Assembly (NCBI GenBank): GCA_000708835.1
Contig: DF237081.1
Span: forward strand, 62,001-126,000
Direction of reading: 5' to 3'
Source of the DNA: Klebsormidium nitens
Lineage: Eukaryota; Streptophyta; Klebsormidiophyceae; Klebsormidiales; Klebsormidiaceae
DNA: 64,000 nt
Shown: one piece after another, positions 12,259-25,077 of the stretch
Layout of the letters: the number at the start of each line of letters is the position of its first letter
How positions within the stretch are numbered: the first letter of the stretch is position 1
Notes under the pieces: generated by a model
Seen by the model: only the letters and a program-made list of their open reading frames with translations
The model's database searches: none
Told to the model about the DNA's origin: nothing
Position numbers and translations under genes: made by a program

Positions 12259-15200
12259 ATGGTTGTCAAAAGAGCGCAGGTCCCTTTGGTCTGCCATGGC
12301 CATTCCAGGCCTATTGTGGATCTCTCATACAGCCCGGTCACTGATGATGGTTTCTTCCTTATGAGCGCGAGCAAAGGTGAGGCTCGCTTCAGATGAATGC
12401 AACGAAATATGACAATGTTTGCATGAGGCACAGCTGGAGCATGCACATGTCTAGGTGAAGGTTTGCTTACCTTGTGGGGAGAGGCCCGTGCTTGACTTCT
12501 TGTGGATCCATGCACGTCTGTTGAGCAAAGAAGATGAATGATTAATTGTGAAGCTCTTGGTAATGGTGTCTGTGAGGGATGCGATGGTTGTGGGACGACT
12601 TCCGGAATGATCAAGTTTCTGTTTAGGGTTCTGTAGGTTATGTCATGTTTCAAGTGGCTCAATGGGGTTGTATGAAGCACTTGGTGAGAGAGATATTTGT
12701 CTTACCGATTTTGACAATTTGGTGCAGATGGCAAGCCAATGCTGCGTAATGGAGAGACTGGCGATTGGATTGGAACTTTTGAAGGCCACAAAGGAGCAGT
12801 CTGGGGAGCTTGTCTTGACCCGTCTGCAACAATAGCCGCAACGGCATCAGCAGATTTCAGCGCGTAAGTGATAGCTAGTGTAGGCTCCATGCAACTTTTT
12901 GTTGACCTCTTGTGTCGATCAGCACAAGACAGCTCCAAACACTGCTTCAAGCGAGCTGCTTTTGCAATCCGAGAACAGGCATCGTACCTAAAATCAGGAG
13001 GCATAATTTGAAATATCAAGGATGCTGTGCCTTTTTTGCATCACAGGAGATGATGAACAGCACAAGATCAGTGCCTACTAGGAAGAAGCTGCTGCAGCAT
13101 GGTCTAGCAGCTCAATAGTCACGTGACTGGATTACCTTGTAACATGGGATCTTGTGTGCAGGCGTGTGTGGGACGCGCTAAGTGGCGAGCTAATGCACTC
13201 GTTTGACCACAAGCACATTGTGAGGAGCGTCGATTTTGCCAAGGCAAGTAAATGCTTTCTCTAGCAGCTTCACGACACCCCTTTTCAGATGCGTATGTGT
13301 AGCATCTGTGCGTTCATATCTTGTTAAGCAAATGGGCCCCTAGAGATGGTCTTCTATCTTTAGCAGTTTCCTCTTTTGAGGGACCTCAGCTCAGAAGAGG
13401 ACTTCCAACTCTGGACACGTACGGACTTGCAGACTTGAAAGGAGGTTTGTTTGGAGTGGATAGATTGACCGGTAAGTCGATCTTTGTTTGTTGTCTTGCA
13501 GAGCGGGAAGAAGATTGTGACAGGGGGCGCTGAAAAGCTGATCCGCATCTTTGATCTTGAGAGACCAGACGCAGACCCGGTGATCATTGGAGGAGCTCCA
13601 GCGACTGTTCGCATCAGCTTGTTCCATGAGAATGACAGCACTATTTTGGCCGCCTTTAATGACAACACGGGAGTAAGGTGCGCTTACGGCAACTCTATGC
13701 TCGGAACGCGTGATCAATAAGTCTGTTAGACATAGGACTACACATCATCAACTTCACCGAATCTCTCAGGTTTGCTCTTTGCTGCTCTTGGGGAGTTGGT
13801 TCATGAGTGGCAATGGCGTCAGTTTGCCCATGTGACTGGGGTGTAGCGAAATTCACCCGTGAGTTTACCCCACTTGTTCAGACCTCTCGACTCTGGCCGT
13901 GTTAAAGATGTTGTCTTCCGAAAGGGTTCCGGAAATGTCCGCCGCCCGTAGTCCGCTCCTCTGGAGTACTTATAAATCCTTAATCACATGCCGTACAATC
14001 ACCTTCTTTGATGGGTTGGAAGAGAGTCCAAGAATCTATTTTCCATCCTGTGTTCTACGTTAGCTGTTCAACTTCAATCCTTATTTTCATACGTTGCTCC
14101 TCCCGAAATTGCCCTCCTTGGTAGCCTCCGATTTGCTGCAGAACAAGCTTGGACCTGATTATCCTTTTTGAATTCGCTCTTCCCATTGCCTTGTCCTCTC
14201 TCGTTTGGGGAGGACAGCCCAGGTTCAAATCCAATTTTGCTTCCAGAAAGTGCTTCTCCATTTGAGTTGTCGTGCTCGGTCTCAATAAGATCAGCTTTCC
14301 GATGCCAGAATCATCAGAGGATCGAAAGAAGTCAAAACACCCTTGGTTTACATACCTATCGTTGCCAGTTACGGAGCAATCCCTCTTACCTGTGGCCCTC
14401 TTTCTCACCCCGCTGAAACCCCGTTCAAATCCTTCCTCGGTTGTCCAGTCTGGTGTGTTACTTGCACTTGTCGCTCGTAAAACATGCACCTCCCTCTTCT
14501 TGCCAATGGAGCATTTGAGGTATGGATGCTCTCCCTTTTGTTGCTCTGTTCCCATTGAAGCCCGTTCTCACCCGTCCGTACCTAGGCTGTACGATATCCG
14601 GACGGGCCAGCCAGTCCGCAACCTGGAGACCAAGTGCCCGACAACCAGCGTGGAGATCTCCCGCGACGGCCAGTTCATCACGACCGCGGACGGCAAGGAC
14701 GTCAAGATCTGGGACGCGCACAAGTTCTCTCTCGTCAAAAGCCACACCCTCCAGCACGCCGCCGAGTCCGCGACCCTCTTCCCCTCCATCAAGCGGTTCG
14801 TTGCAGCCGGCAACGACATGTGGGTGCGCCTCTTCGACTCAGAGACGGGGGAGGAACTAGGTGAGAGGGAGAAAGAGGGCTGGTCATTCCTGTTCCGAAG
14901 TGGTCTGCATTGGTTGACACGGACATGAAAGAAGGATTTGAGCCTCTCTCTGCGAAGAGTGTACGAGACAGGTTGCTCACGGATGGGTCCTCGTCGTCGA
15001 CTTAGAGGACGGAGAGAACTCAGATGAGCGAGCAATTGGGGCGTCTTCAAGTTGTCGGTCTTGGTCTGTTGGTCGGAAGCCTTCTCGAAACACGCGAGCG
15101 ATATTTGGAGGAGACTGGCCGTTCTAACTGTGCTGCTTTGTTGTCTGTCATTTGACGAGAAAGATCCTTGATGACCTTATGTTTCAATTTTGGTTTGGCG

Positions 15201-15860
15201 ACTCATTGCTTGTCAAGAAGCTAGATCCTCTGCGTACGCTTCTCGTAATCATTGATTGTATTGGTAGACAGAGTCCAAGCCCGTGCCTGTTTCATTCAGC
15301 GCGGGTTTAGCAACAACTTTCTCGATGAAGACATCGAGTTTTCCAGTTTTGCGGTTTGCTATTTTGCCCAGATTATTTTGCGTCCAAGCGTTGCCTTAAG
15401 CGCAGTATGCACAGAAGACAAGAGGGGGACCGTCCGGGTCCTCCAATCGTACTGCAACATCTTTTCTTTGAGCATTTCCGCTTTAACAAGGCCTTTTGGA
15501 GCATACTCTATGGTCAACGGAAAGTATGTGCTGAGCTGAACCCACGTCATTGATGCAGAATGCAACAAGGGCCATCACGGGCCAGTTCACTGCGTGCGCT
15601 TCGCGCCAGGCGGAGAGTCTTACGCTTCGGGGTCCGAGGACGGCACCATTCGGATCTGGAAGACAGTCGTCGGCAACGGGAACGATGGGGATGCTGGAGA
15701 GGGGAGCTCTAAGCAGGAGGCCGCGGAGGACAACGGGGTAGAAAAGTCGCAAGCAGAGGAGTTTCCGGTGTTAGGGGGCGCAGTAAAAGCTGTAGGAAAT
15801 GTTGTGCAAAGTATTACGCAGAAGGTAGCTGGTCTGAAAGTGAACGGTGACAAGACATGA
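12259..15860 (+). CDS. STRAP: STRAP-like WD40 repeat protein
   Basis: Six exons (12259-12376, 12728-12863, 13162-13243, 13502-13677, 14586-14860, 15559-15860) join in phase into 362 residues. They follow STRAP/unrip order from end to end: [73 protein letters not shown], and [35 protein letters not shown] is a seven-bladed propeller that works with the SMN complex in snRNP assembly and as a kinase-receptor scaffold in animals. Its plant role is less clear. The last about 65 residues form an acidic then Val/Ala-rich tail unlike the animal protein. Intron 3 starts AAG|GCAAGT, a GC-AG intron. Exons 5-6 are markedly more GC-rich than exons 1-4. Confidence 0.93.
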
Positions 15861-16905
15861 TGTCTCATTTGTGGATGCAGATTGTTCCTTGTATCGAAGC
15901 TTGCCATATGGACATTGTCAAGGTGCCGAGGTGATCACTGTCTAGCATGATTTTGGCATTTGACGGTGTGATCGTTGAGATGTATAAAGAGGACAGCGCC
16001 TGCAGCCACATGCATCCTTGGTACATGGATCCACCTAATTGGCCGCTGCGCTGCATGGGGCCAGCCGCGCACTGAAGTCACGCACGTGGGCGATCAGCTA
16101 TATGCAGCATGCATCATTGCCAATAGTAATCTTAAATGACCGCACTGAGTACATATATACAGCTACATTGAGGCCTAGGGCTACACTCGACAACATGCCG
16201 CGCAGGATCCGGCGTGGGCGCCGCCTCGTAACCTTCATCGACTCGATCTTTGCAACATGCGAGGTGATCTCCAGAGCTCAACTTACTGCCAGCATGTTGA
16301 AGGGGTTTAAAGTAACATATATCGATCAGTGGCGTGTTGTGCAATGCATGCCGCACTAAGGCTTATCGCATAACGGGTACGTCGATCGTACCAGAACATG
16401 AGGCTCACTCTCATCCTCTTGATTGAATCCGGTCGGAAGGAGTCAACAACTCTTGTTTCGAGACTGCAGTATGTATGATTGACAACGAATTTCACGAAGG
16501 AGAACAAGGCTCTTCGGAGATACTTGACACTGCCAGCATTTGAACTTAGATATGAGTATGTCCTATCTACCTATTGCCTTCGATTCGTCTGGCATTGTTG
16601 TTGCATGCCATGCATGATGCCGTGTCCCTGTCAAAACAAGTCCTCCCCTATACTGAAGCACAAGACATGTTGCAGTTCTGAAGAAGTTCTTGCGATACCC
16701 TGACCTTATTTCAACCTTACAAACAAACCTTAACTATAGAAGCCCCGGCTCCACTGAAGTGCACATTACCTCATCCATGATGATCCAGTTCCAATGTCGG
16801 CTGATCAGACCGTTTAGCCGTTGATAACGTGGTTCTCCCCAAAGACAGCGACACTCCGCAAACCCCAGGCCTGCGGCTGTTCCAAGTATCAACTTCGCTC
16901 TTCCC
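15861..16905. other. Convergent intergenic region
   Basis: This lies between the STRAP and SND3 stop codons. Palindromic TGCATGCATG-type motifs occur near 16010 and 16600. I recognised no coding frame, repeat or RNA gene. Confidence 0.35.
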
Positions 16906-19900
16906 TTATTTCCTTTTCCGCGTGTCCGTATCCAATCGAAGAACTTTTGAGTCCTTTTGGGGGATTTTTGAATCCTTTGACGACGACTTCGGAGCGGCTG
17001 ACGCCTCAACCGCTGGTGTCGTAGTCTCCGCCTCGGGGGATCCCTCAACCTCCTCAGCCGCCGGCTCTGGGGGCTTGAACATGGCCGCGAGCCTGCAGAG
17101 TACATGAAATTAACAGGGCCTCAAAAGCTGAACGAACGCAAGCGAGTCTTCCACCCCGTCTGGCTCCTTGATGTCAGGCTCACGGGGCTCAGATCGTCTC
17201 CACTGTCGATTGACTGAGAGCGCCTTGAGCCGGCTACAATTGAAAACCCTCTCAATCGCAAGAGGTAATCTTTTTCTGGACTGCCCAGCCTTGCTTGCAC
17301 GGAAACAAGTTGCGTGGTGCCACAACAGGCGGCCAATGTCAAGAAAGCATTGCGGAGAAAAGAACGGACTTTTCCACAGTATGCTGATTCGCTAAGAGCA
17401 ACCCCGTGCACTTTGCTCTCCAAAGTCTGCGTTCATTCAGACCCGTTCCTCTCAATGGAAAGCAGAAACCGACTGAGCTGCCAATCGTTTGAAATGGCTG
17501 CTGCAGCCGTGAGGTTCAACGAGCGGACGTTCATACGCAGAAAGCTGACGAGATGTTGCGCTCGGGATAGATTTTCAGTTCGCTTTGATGACAAGCATTC
17601 GCACCAGTTCAGAGAGGCCGCCAACATGCCACTTGGTTTGGGGGACGGGGTTTCAGGCACAAGGAAAGTGCGAAGTCAAACGGTTTGCTCTGCTAAGAAT
17701 ATTGAACAATATAACATGCAGCACGAAACTTAAAGATTCGATCTCAAGAAAGCTTGAGAAAACCTTCGCAAACAAAAAGGTCAGTGAAACGAGATATGAG
17801 AACAGAAGGGACGACAGAACGAAAGTGCAAACGGATACCAGTCCACTCACGGATTGCTCTCGTCCTTGAAAGGCCGCTTCGTTTCCTTCTTTCCAAACAA
17901 GTAGATCTTCGCAAGTGCGTGATCTGTTAGGTTCACTGGTCCCATAACTGCAAAGGAAAGGCGGAAGTCAAGCATTTGCTGAACCTTTCTATGGAAAAAA
18001 ACGTGTCTCCAAGCCAAACGGCTTCTGGGACAGATCTAAGATGCTCAATTTCGATTGCACTGTCAAAAGCCCCTGCTCAAGATCTAGAGTATTGAAAATG
18101 CTATCGTGCAAAAATGAGGCAATAGCTTACAAAGCACATACAGGCCAGAATGGAAAATCACAGAAGGAAGTAGAGGGCTAGGGTAAAGCAAGGTTTACAG
18201 CACATACTTTGGACACTGCTGCGTGACACTGGGGAGTCTGACAGTATTTCACAATCGAAGTATGTGAACTTTTTCCGGAAGTTGCTCACGAAGTTTGATT
18301 GCTGCTGCTAAGATCAGACTTAGAGAGCGCACCTGCTTGTAGGATTAGAGCGGGAACAACATTCCACTTGTAGTGAATGAAGACAGTCATCCCCACCCCC
18401 TGCAACAGACATAAATCTTCTCTTTTGAGTTGTTGATGCTTCATTTACTTGACTCTAGACTAGCTAAGGATTCCGCAGCCAGTAGATTCGAAAAGTGCAG
18501 TTTTGTCAGCGACTATCAAGCTTGTTCATTTCCAGTCCTGCAAGTTGCTTCAAATTGGTCGCTGCTTGGAGAACTGATAGACCGGTTTCTCGCGGTTTAT
18601 GGTCTGAATCCAAATTGGCATTAGCTGCTGCATATCACCAAATGGACATCCAATTAACATATGAGAACGAGGACAAACATATCTTGTTGCTAGGAAACAA
18701 CGATGAGTTGGAGTTTGAAAAAGACTGTGGGGATAACTTGAGCGTTGTGAAAAAGACTGCGAGCCGCTTTTGTCAGGACAAGCCCTCTCGAAGCCACGCC
18801 GCTCCTCAGATTGCTCCCATCATACAAGCATGATATGAGCAACTTCAGCAGAAACAACACGTGCGAGTACAAAGCAACCTTGATCACCGGGACTGTCCAA
18901 CAGAGCAGGATATTTCTCCTTTGTAAGCAGAGCTTGATCAAGAGCCCCATGTCTATCACGCAGATTGCTTTGGTTTCGGGGTCCCAACTTGTCTCCCCTC
19001 CTTCACATCTGAGCGAGGGCAGCTGTTGACACCATAGTTGGACAAAAACAATCCTTTGATTGTTCAGACCATTGATGCTGCTGATTGGAAAATCTGGCGC
19101 TGCGCTCTTTCTGCCGCAAGAAGCGGCTAGAGTCTTATGCTTGCTGAAAGGTGGGAAGATGGAGAATTGGAAAGGGTGCAACTAGCTCTGCAAAAATTCT
19201 CCTCGAAAAGAAAGTGAAGTCCGCTTACCATCAAGAACTGGATCGCCAGCTTTTGAAGCTCCTTCTGATCGTAGGCCGCGTAAGTTAGGACCGTCTCGAT
19301 TTCTTGGCTGCAAATGTTTGAGCATGATCAGGATAATTGATGATTGCCGTGTGCTAAACAAATGAGCGGTCCTGACTAAAAATTCCCACAACTTCATAAG
19401 AACCCTACAACTTGAAGTGCGGTTGAGTTGAATATCTCAACCACCGTCGATGAATTATTCCCAACTGAGTGGTGTCTTCTGCCGGGGCCTTGATAGATGC
19501 TCAAATGAAAGTGTCGACTATGATCTACACGGGATACCATCAAAGTCGTTTCACCGACTAAAGAGACCTTCTCCCCTCAACTGTACCACCATCAATTGGC
19601 AGCATTCAAAATTGAGGCCAAGTGTCGCGTCACAGGCTTGCTTTTGTTACTATGGTTCCTTCGTGCAACTTAGATCTCCAGATGTGCTGGAGTTGAGGAT
19701 GCAATCAAAACCACACCTAGCAATTGCAAGATCTGATTACCGCAACAGATCTTAGATCACGTGAATGCCCCTGGGCCATAAGCAGCCAAACGCGAACTCC
19801 TGAAACTTGCAGTCCAACGTAAACCCCTGAGACTTGCATGCACAGAAACCTCCTGCCAGTATTTGCCAACAGAAACACCCCGATTGTACTCACCCTGAGA

Positions 19901-20114
19901 CGTTCTTCTCCTTCACCTTTAGCTTCTTCTGCATGTCGCCCGTCGTGCTCAGTTTATAGGCAATCGCAAGGTACGCTAAAAATACGGCAACTACAGAAAC
20001 ACCGTACACTCCTCGTATAACGAGAAGGTTTTCTGGCGCGGCGAAATCAACCTTCATCGCCTTGAGGCCCATTATAAGAGCGGGCGCAAGGAACATCTTG
20101 ACGCTGGGCGCCAT
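16906..20114 (-). CDS. SND3: SND3/Pho88-family ER targeting protein
   Basis: Five exons on the minus strand (19894-20114, 19229-19307, 18333-18399, 17851-17947, 16906-17092) join in phase into 216 residues. The start is ATG 20114. An N-terminal hydrophobic segment and a second one (GVYGVSVVAVFLAYLAIAY, about residues 43-61) flank a short loop. Then follow VLTYAAYDQKEL, a third hydrophobic stretch, and the family signature IYLFGKKETKRPFK. That signature aligns with the IHLFGK...LKRPFK block of yeast Pho88/Snd3. The family acts in SRP-independent targeting of membrane proteins to the ER. The C-terminal 60 residues are charged, end RKRK, and face the cytosol by inference. The gene is divergent from the GFA gene. 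Confidence 0.88.
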
Positions 20115-20728
20115 AACTGCGATGGTGGTCAACCCTCAAAGGAATCTACGCACGCGCTTTGCCTATCAATGAGCTGGTTAAAAGTTGGAAAACCTGGACA
20201 TCATGCGAGTTGAAGTGAATGTGCAGGCAAGGCTTTCTTTTGTTGCCTAGAGGTGTACTGCAGACAGTGCAGTCTGCAATCGCGAAGAAAGGGATCAACT
20301 GCTGACCTCTTATATGATCCAAAAGTGCCTCGTAGATTCAGCTCCTCATATTACCCCCGAGCCAAAATATATAATACAAATATTTTGCATTTTGTGAGTT
20401 TCTGTTCAGCGAGCACATTCATGCCTGACACCGGTTTTAGGTAGTTACAGTTAATAAGGCTCTCTTTTTTGCGCATAAGTGAGGCAACTGCTTTAGCGGC
20501 TATTGCGCTCGCATTCGGATTTTTGCACCTTCCTGCGAAGTCATCATAAGCAAGCCATCGTATTGCATCCCTGCATGAGGCTGTGGCTTCCTCGAGTCCA
20601 GGCCATCTCCCTCTGCTTCTGAACACCACTCTCTCTACGATTCTTCAATTTCTTGAGCCAATCTGCTAAAGAACAGCTGTTGATCCGCCTTGGCTGTCCT
20701 ACCGGCGCAACTACGAGCTGCTGCGAAG
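20115..20728. promoter_or_regulatory. Divergent promoter region, SND3 / GFA
   Basis: These 0.6 kb separate two divergent start codons. An AT-rich stretch with ATATATAATA lies near 20367-20377 and could serve as a TATA element for either gene. Nothing else is recognisable. Confidence 0.4.
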
Positions 20729-23700
20729 ATGCATCTTAAAGGGAGCTGCCACTGCGGTGAAGTGCAGTTTGAGCTGGATTCCAAGCATCCCTACCCATAT
20801 CAGGCAAGACTTTCTCACTCTGTGCTGCAGTCCTCAAGTAATGATCAACATGTGCTGAAGCACTCACTGTGAGGGTTTCTTTCATGTTGCTCCGATCGGT
20901 TCTGGTCAAGTTCAATGCACCCTCTGCCGACAGCCTCCTCAAAGTTTCTTCAGCTCTGAACTTCATAGCAAGACCACTGCACAAGAGTGGCATGACCAAG
21001 CAACATGTAATGGAGCGGCAGAGCTCCATTTGGGCTCACTATGTCTTCTACGCCCCAACCTTTCCGCTGAAGTCATTCCTCTTTTGTCTGTGCAGCACTG
21101 TTACTGTTCAATCTGCAGGTGAGGATGTGGGGCAGAAGTGTGGGATAGACTTCAGAGGAGGGGGGGAGGGGGGAGGCGAAGGGAAAGGGGGTGGGAGAAG
21201 GGCGGGTTGGTGCAAGAGTCTGGTTTGATCAAGTGCCTTTAGGAAATGACGTATTGTGGCCTCGCTTTCAATTGATTGCGATCAGTTTGGGCCACGGTTG
21301 CTATTATTGCAGAAGTTCATCCGCGACCATGCCTGCCGGAAACTTCGCTTGGATTGTGTATCCTTCTGGGAGTGCACGCGTTTCCTTAGTGTAATAGCTA
21401 GGCGGAAAGGTACCTAGCGGTTCTGCTTCAGGATCCAAGCTGCAGAAGTTGACGCTCTGGACATACCCTTCTGATCATAAAGAGCAGCGGTAAAATCATA
21501 CATTGGCCATCCTTCCTACTGGAGGAAAATGCAGTGTCAGACTTAATTGGTAAGAAAAGTTTGAACAACCGTGCAACTACGTTCCGTACATGCGTTCAAC
21601 TCCTTAGGCTTTGATTCCTCCACAAGTATTGAGGGTCGCGTGATTGCCCTTTCCAAGCTGTGCAAAACTTTACAAAATGGATCCCTTGACATGTACGCTT
21701 TCATGCAGGAGTTTCTCTTACCTTGTTTCGTGTAAAGATACATGTGTTGCTCCTCGTCAACTCTTCTTTTTACGCCTTCAGAAAAGTTGGCGGCGCTGGG
21801 TCTGCCGTAAACCTAGGTGGCGACGCCAAGACGCTGAAAGTCACCAGCGGGGAAGACAAGATTACGATTTACAATGCCAAGATTCGAGATGAAGAGGCCA
21901 AAGTGGTGAAAGTGAGCGAGGCACAAAGAAGGTAAGGCGCACTGATGACAAGCGAGGTTGTTGTTCAGTACAGCAAGACCGCTAGCATCCATCACCTGGT
22001 CCTTATTTGCAGTACATAGAGTTTGAGTAGATAGATCTAGCAGTCAGCTCGGGCGAAGACCTTGACAACACACTCACTGAGTTCGTGTATGGAGCTACGA
22101 TTTCGGGGACGTTTTTCTCTAGCTCCTGTCTGGTGGCCCCTGAACCAACCCCTGGTGTTACTAACCGCCCGTGTTTTCTCTTAACCAGGTTCTGCAGGGT
22201 TTGCGGGAGCGCGCTCTGGTTGGACGAACCCTCTTCAAAGCTGAAGTATCACATCCGCAAGCTTCTCCTCTGCTTTCTTCCAATCACCCTCTGAATTTTC
22301 CTGAACCAACCTCCGTCTTCCTGAAACCAGATTCTGCAAGATTTGCGGGAGCGCGCTCTGGTTGGACGACCCCCGGTGGCCGGAGCTGGTGCACCCATTC
22401 GCAACCGCAATCGACACCCCCTTGCCAAAGGCCCCCGAGAAGACGCACATCATGCTCGGGTCCATAGCCCCATGGATCGACCTCGACCATACTGCTTATA
22501 ACGTGAGCCGTTCATATCGAAGATTTCGTCCCCTACAGTTTTTTTCTTTCTACAGTATCATGTTGAGTGTCCAAGTGTGTGGATCAACTCAGACCACGCT
22601 GCGTACGACGTGAGCCATTCATATCGAACTTTTCGTCCACTTTAGTTCGTTTGCTTTCTTTAGTATGTTCTTGACTTGTAGTATGTTCTTGACATCCCAA
22701 GCCTCGTGTATCGACCTGGACCACACGACGTAGGACGTCAGCCGCTATATGACAAATTTCGTCCTACTCTAGTTTGTTTGCTTGTGCGCACATCATGTTG
22801 GGGTCCAAAGCCCCGTGGATCGACCCAGACCACACCGCATATTATGTTTGAAACGAGCACCCTATTTCACTTCCTTATGACGCACATCATGCTTAGATTG
22901 AAAGCCTCGTCAAGCGATTTAGATCATGCGCGTAAAGCGGAAGCTGTCGTATGAAAATTTACTCCTTTGACGAGTGAAACGTTCGTCTGACATTTCGCAT
23001 TATTTCGTTTGCTCATTGTCGGCCCGCTTTAGATTCAAGCCTCGAAAACCAGTGGATTCTGTTGTGTCCATCCTCTTCGCACTTCCAGTACGGTTTTCAC
23101 CGTTTGCTAACGCACAAACTCGAATCACGGGGGTTCACCGAGTACATGTTCAAGGTCGAAAGCAATCCATACATCGTCAGCCCAGGTTTGTGTTGAATCG
23201 GTGCCAGCCGGTTCTAGTTGAGCGTGTCGGCCCACTTTATGATCCACATGTCAGCTCGTTCTCGTTAAGGTTCAGGTTCAATGGATGCAAGCGCAAGCCT
23301 GCTCTGATTGGCTTTGAGAGCAGACCCTCTCTACTTGGTTACGGAACTGTGCCGCACTGTTTTCTTCCATATACCGGCGAATCTACTTCCTTTGCACAGT
23401 CAGCCAGGGGAATCCTCCGTAGTTGCAAGCATGCAGTTGGCGTGCACACAGATCGTGACGGAACCTGTTTTAAAGTTGGTCCCTTTTTGGCCGTCATAGG
23501 ATGTCGGTATGACTAACTTAGGCAAAATTTCATACTGATTCATACCGCTTCTACTTCAAGCTACAAATATACATGGAAGGAAGCCAAGTGTTTTGTTATA
23601 TATAACGGATCAATCTTTGATGCTTCTCTGAGATGATGAAATGGATCTTGAGTGCCTTGCACAGCCAGAGTACTAGCTGCGTGCAGGTTGCTTGGACTTG

Positions 23701-23835
23701 AAATACGGCGCTCCGCTTGTCGAGTCAGTTGCTTCAGACGCATTCTTGTCCTTGCAGGACCAAAAGTTCGACATCTATCCAGAGGAGAGTATCGCTCAAT
23801 GGCATCAACGCCTCACCCTGGAGGATCCTCAGTAG
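20729..23835 (+). CDS. GFA/CENP-V-type zinc-binding protein
   Basis: Five exons (20729-20803, 21096-21118, 21782-21931, 22331-22502, 23758-23835) give 165 residues. The order is that of the glutathione-dependent formaldehyde-activating (GFA) fold: SCHCG (Cys7, Cys9), CYCSIC (Cys27, Cys29, Cys32), then FCKICGSALWLDDPRWPELVHPFATAID (Cys85, Cys88). The zinc ligands are therefore complete. The C-terminus FDIYPEESIAQWH is typical of plant members. Bacterial relatives promote S-hydroxymethylglutathione formation; the substrate of plant members is not established. Exon 2 is only 23 nt and carries most of one zinc site. Intron 1 begins CAG|GCAAGA, a GC donor. Exon 4 is embedded in a tandem array, and intron 4 is 1.26 kb. 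Confidence 0.9.
22138..22930 (+). repeat. Tandem exon-junction array around GFA exon 4
   Basis: The working exon is 22331-22502. Upstream, an acceptor-side copy at 22189-22243 repeats the first 50 nt of the exon (FCRVCGSALWLDEP) plus its intron flank, then runs to a stop. Downstream, the exon's last part with its GTGAGCC donor and intron start is repeated. Anchors corresponding to ATCATG fall at 22449 (exon), 22557, about 22682, 22792 and 22886, giving spacings of about 94-124 bp. Later copies are increasingly divergent and may continue to about 23050. Confidence 0.85.
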
Positions 23836-25077
23836 TCTGCCTTTTTTGGCAGGTGTTTCATGTTTGAAACGTCAAAGGTGTTTAGATATCTTACGCTTGA
23901 GACGCTGTTGTGCGAGCTGCTGTTTGAGAGCACAGACACGCAGCATTTTGGGCTACCTTTTAACAGCAAGCAGAAGTCAATCACTTTGAATTGAAAACGA
24001 CAGAACGAACTATCATCGTTTGGCATGCACGAGGTATGTGGCGATCTTGGCGCCGTTTCTAACTTTTGAAGATTAGGGAGGAGAATCGTAAAGCAAAGAT
24101 TAACGTGGCACACTGATGCTCCATGCAGTGATCGCTCCATCACTTGATCGCTTAGCCTGCCGACTCCACCCGGATCGAATAAACGTATATAAAGCGTAGA
24201 TGGACGGTGTACGAAAAAGATCGTTTGCTTACTAACGATCCATCTTTTATGGTTGACCACGCCACACGTTTGAGCTGTTGCGTTGAATATTTGCCATTCC
24301 GATCGTGAAAAGCAGCTGAGTGCGTTCGAAGGCAGGCGATGAGCTGGCCCCTGATCGAAGACGATCGTCACTTCAGTTGCATTGCAACTTTGAGTAAACT
24401 GGCGACAGTCCGATGCATGAAACTCAAAGAATGAAGGCCGCAGTGAATGATCGATATAAAGCTGTGAAGTATGCATGTGTCAATTTGTTGGACTCACGCG
24501 AACTAATCCGTAAGTTCGGGCCCCACATATTGCGGATTGAAAACCCATTGCCGCATGCTGCGCCACTAAACGTGTGCATTCAACTTGATATTTTGGGGTT
24601 TGAGCAGTCTCACGGCGCCGGGCCGTGCGGGCCTGGACGTGACCGCCTAGTGATCCTCATGGATCGAGTTCTCCAGAGTCCTCGAATGCATATGAAAAGA
24701 TCAGCGGAAAATGATTTTTAAAAAGCCTAATTTGCGGTCCTCTTTCTCCCCAGCTAGCTAGCCTATGTGAACATCTTGGCAGGGCGCATTCCGACCTGGC
24801 GTGACGTCGAATGCTCCAATCGGTTTAAGCCATGCCGCCGTATCTGCTAATTTCGTGCCCACCTACGTGGCTCTCGACAGTTATCCATCTACACGTGCCT
24901 TCAACTACCGAGTTAGATTCTATCCCTGAGTCTACCGTACGTTTGCCCCCAGTATTCTCTAGTCTACTTGCCTCCAAGCCTATTGCTTCTGCAAATTATC
25001 CATCTGTACGTATTCGTATCTATCTGACTGCCTCGGCCACACGACCTCGATCTCATCAACGGCCTCCAAGCACTTTT
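23836..25077. other. Convergent intergenic region
   Basis: This lies between the GFA and gamma-glutamyl hydrolase stop codons. A 215-codon minus-strand frame (23829-24476) shows no recognisable domain. I see no repeat or RNA gene. Confidence 0.35.

Noticed and set aside
16000-16700. tRNA or snRNA gene in an intergenic palindrome-rich stretch
   Set aside because: The palindromes are short TGCATGCA-type motifs. No cloverleaf, A/B box or Sm site could be assembled.
23829-24476. 215-codon minus-strand open frame
   Set aside because: It has no recognisable motif, starts in no clear context, and overlaps the last GFA exon on the other strand. It is probably chance.
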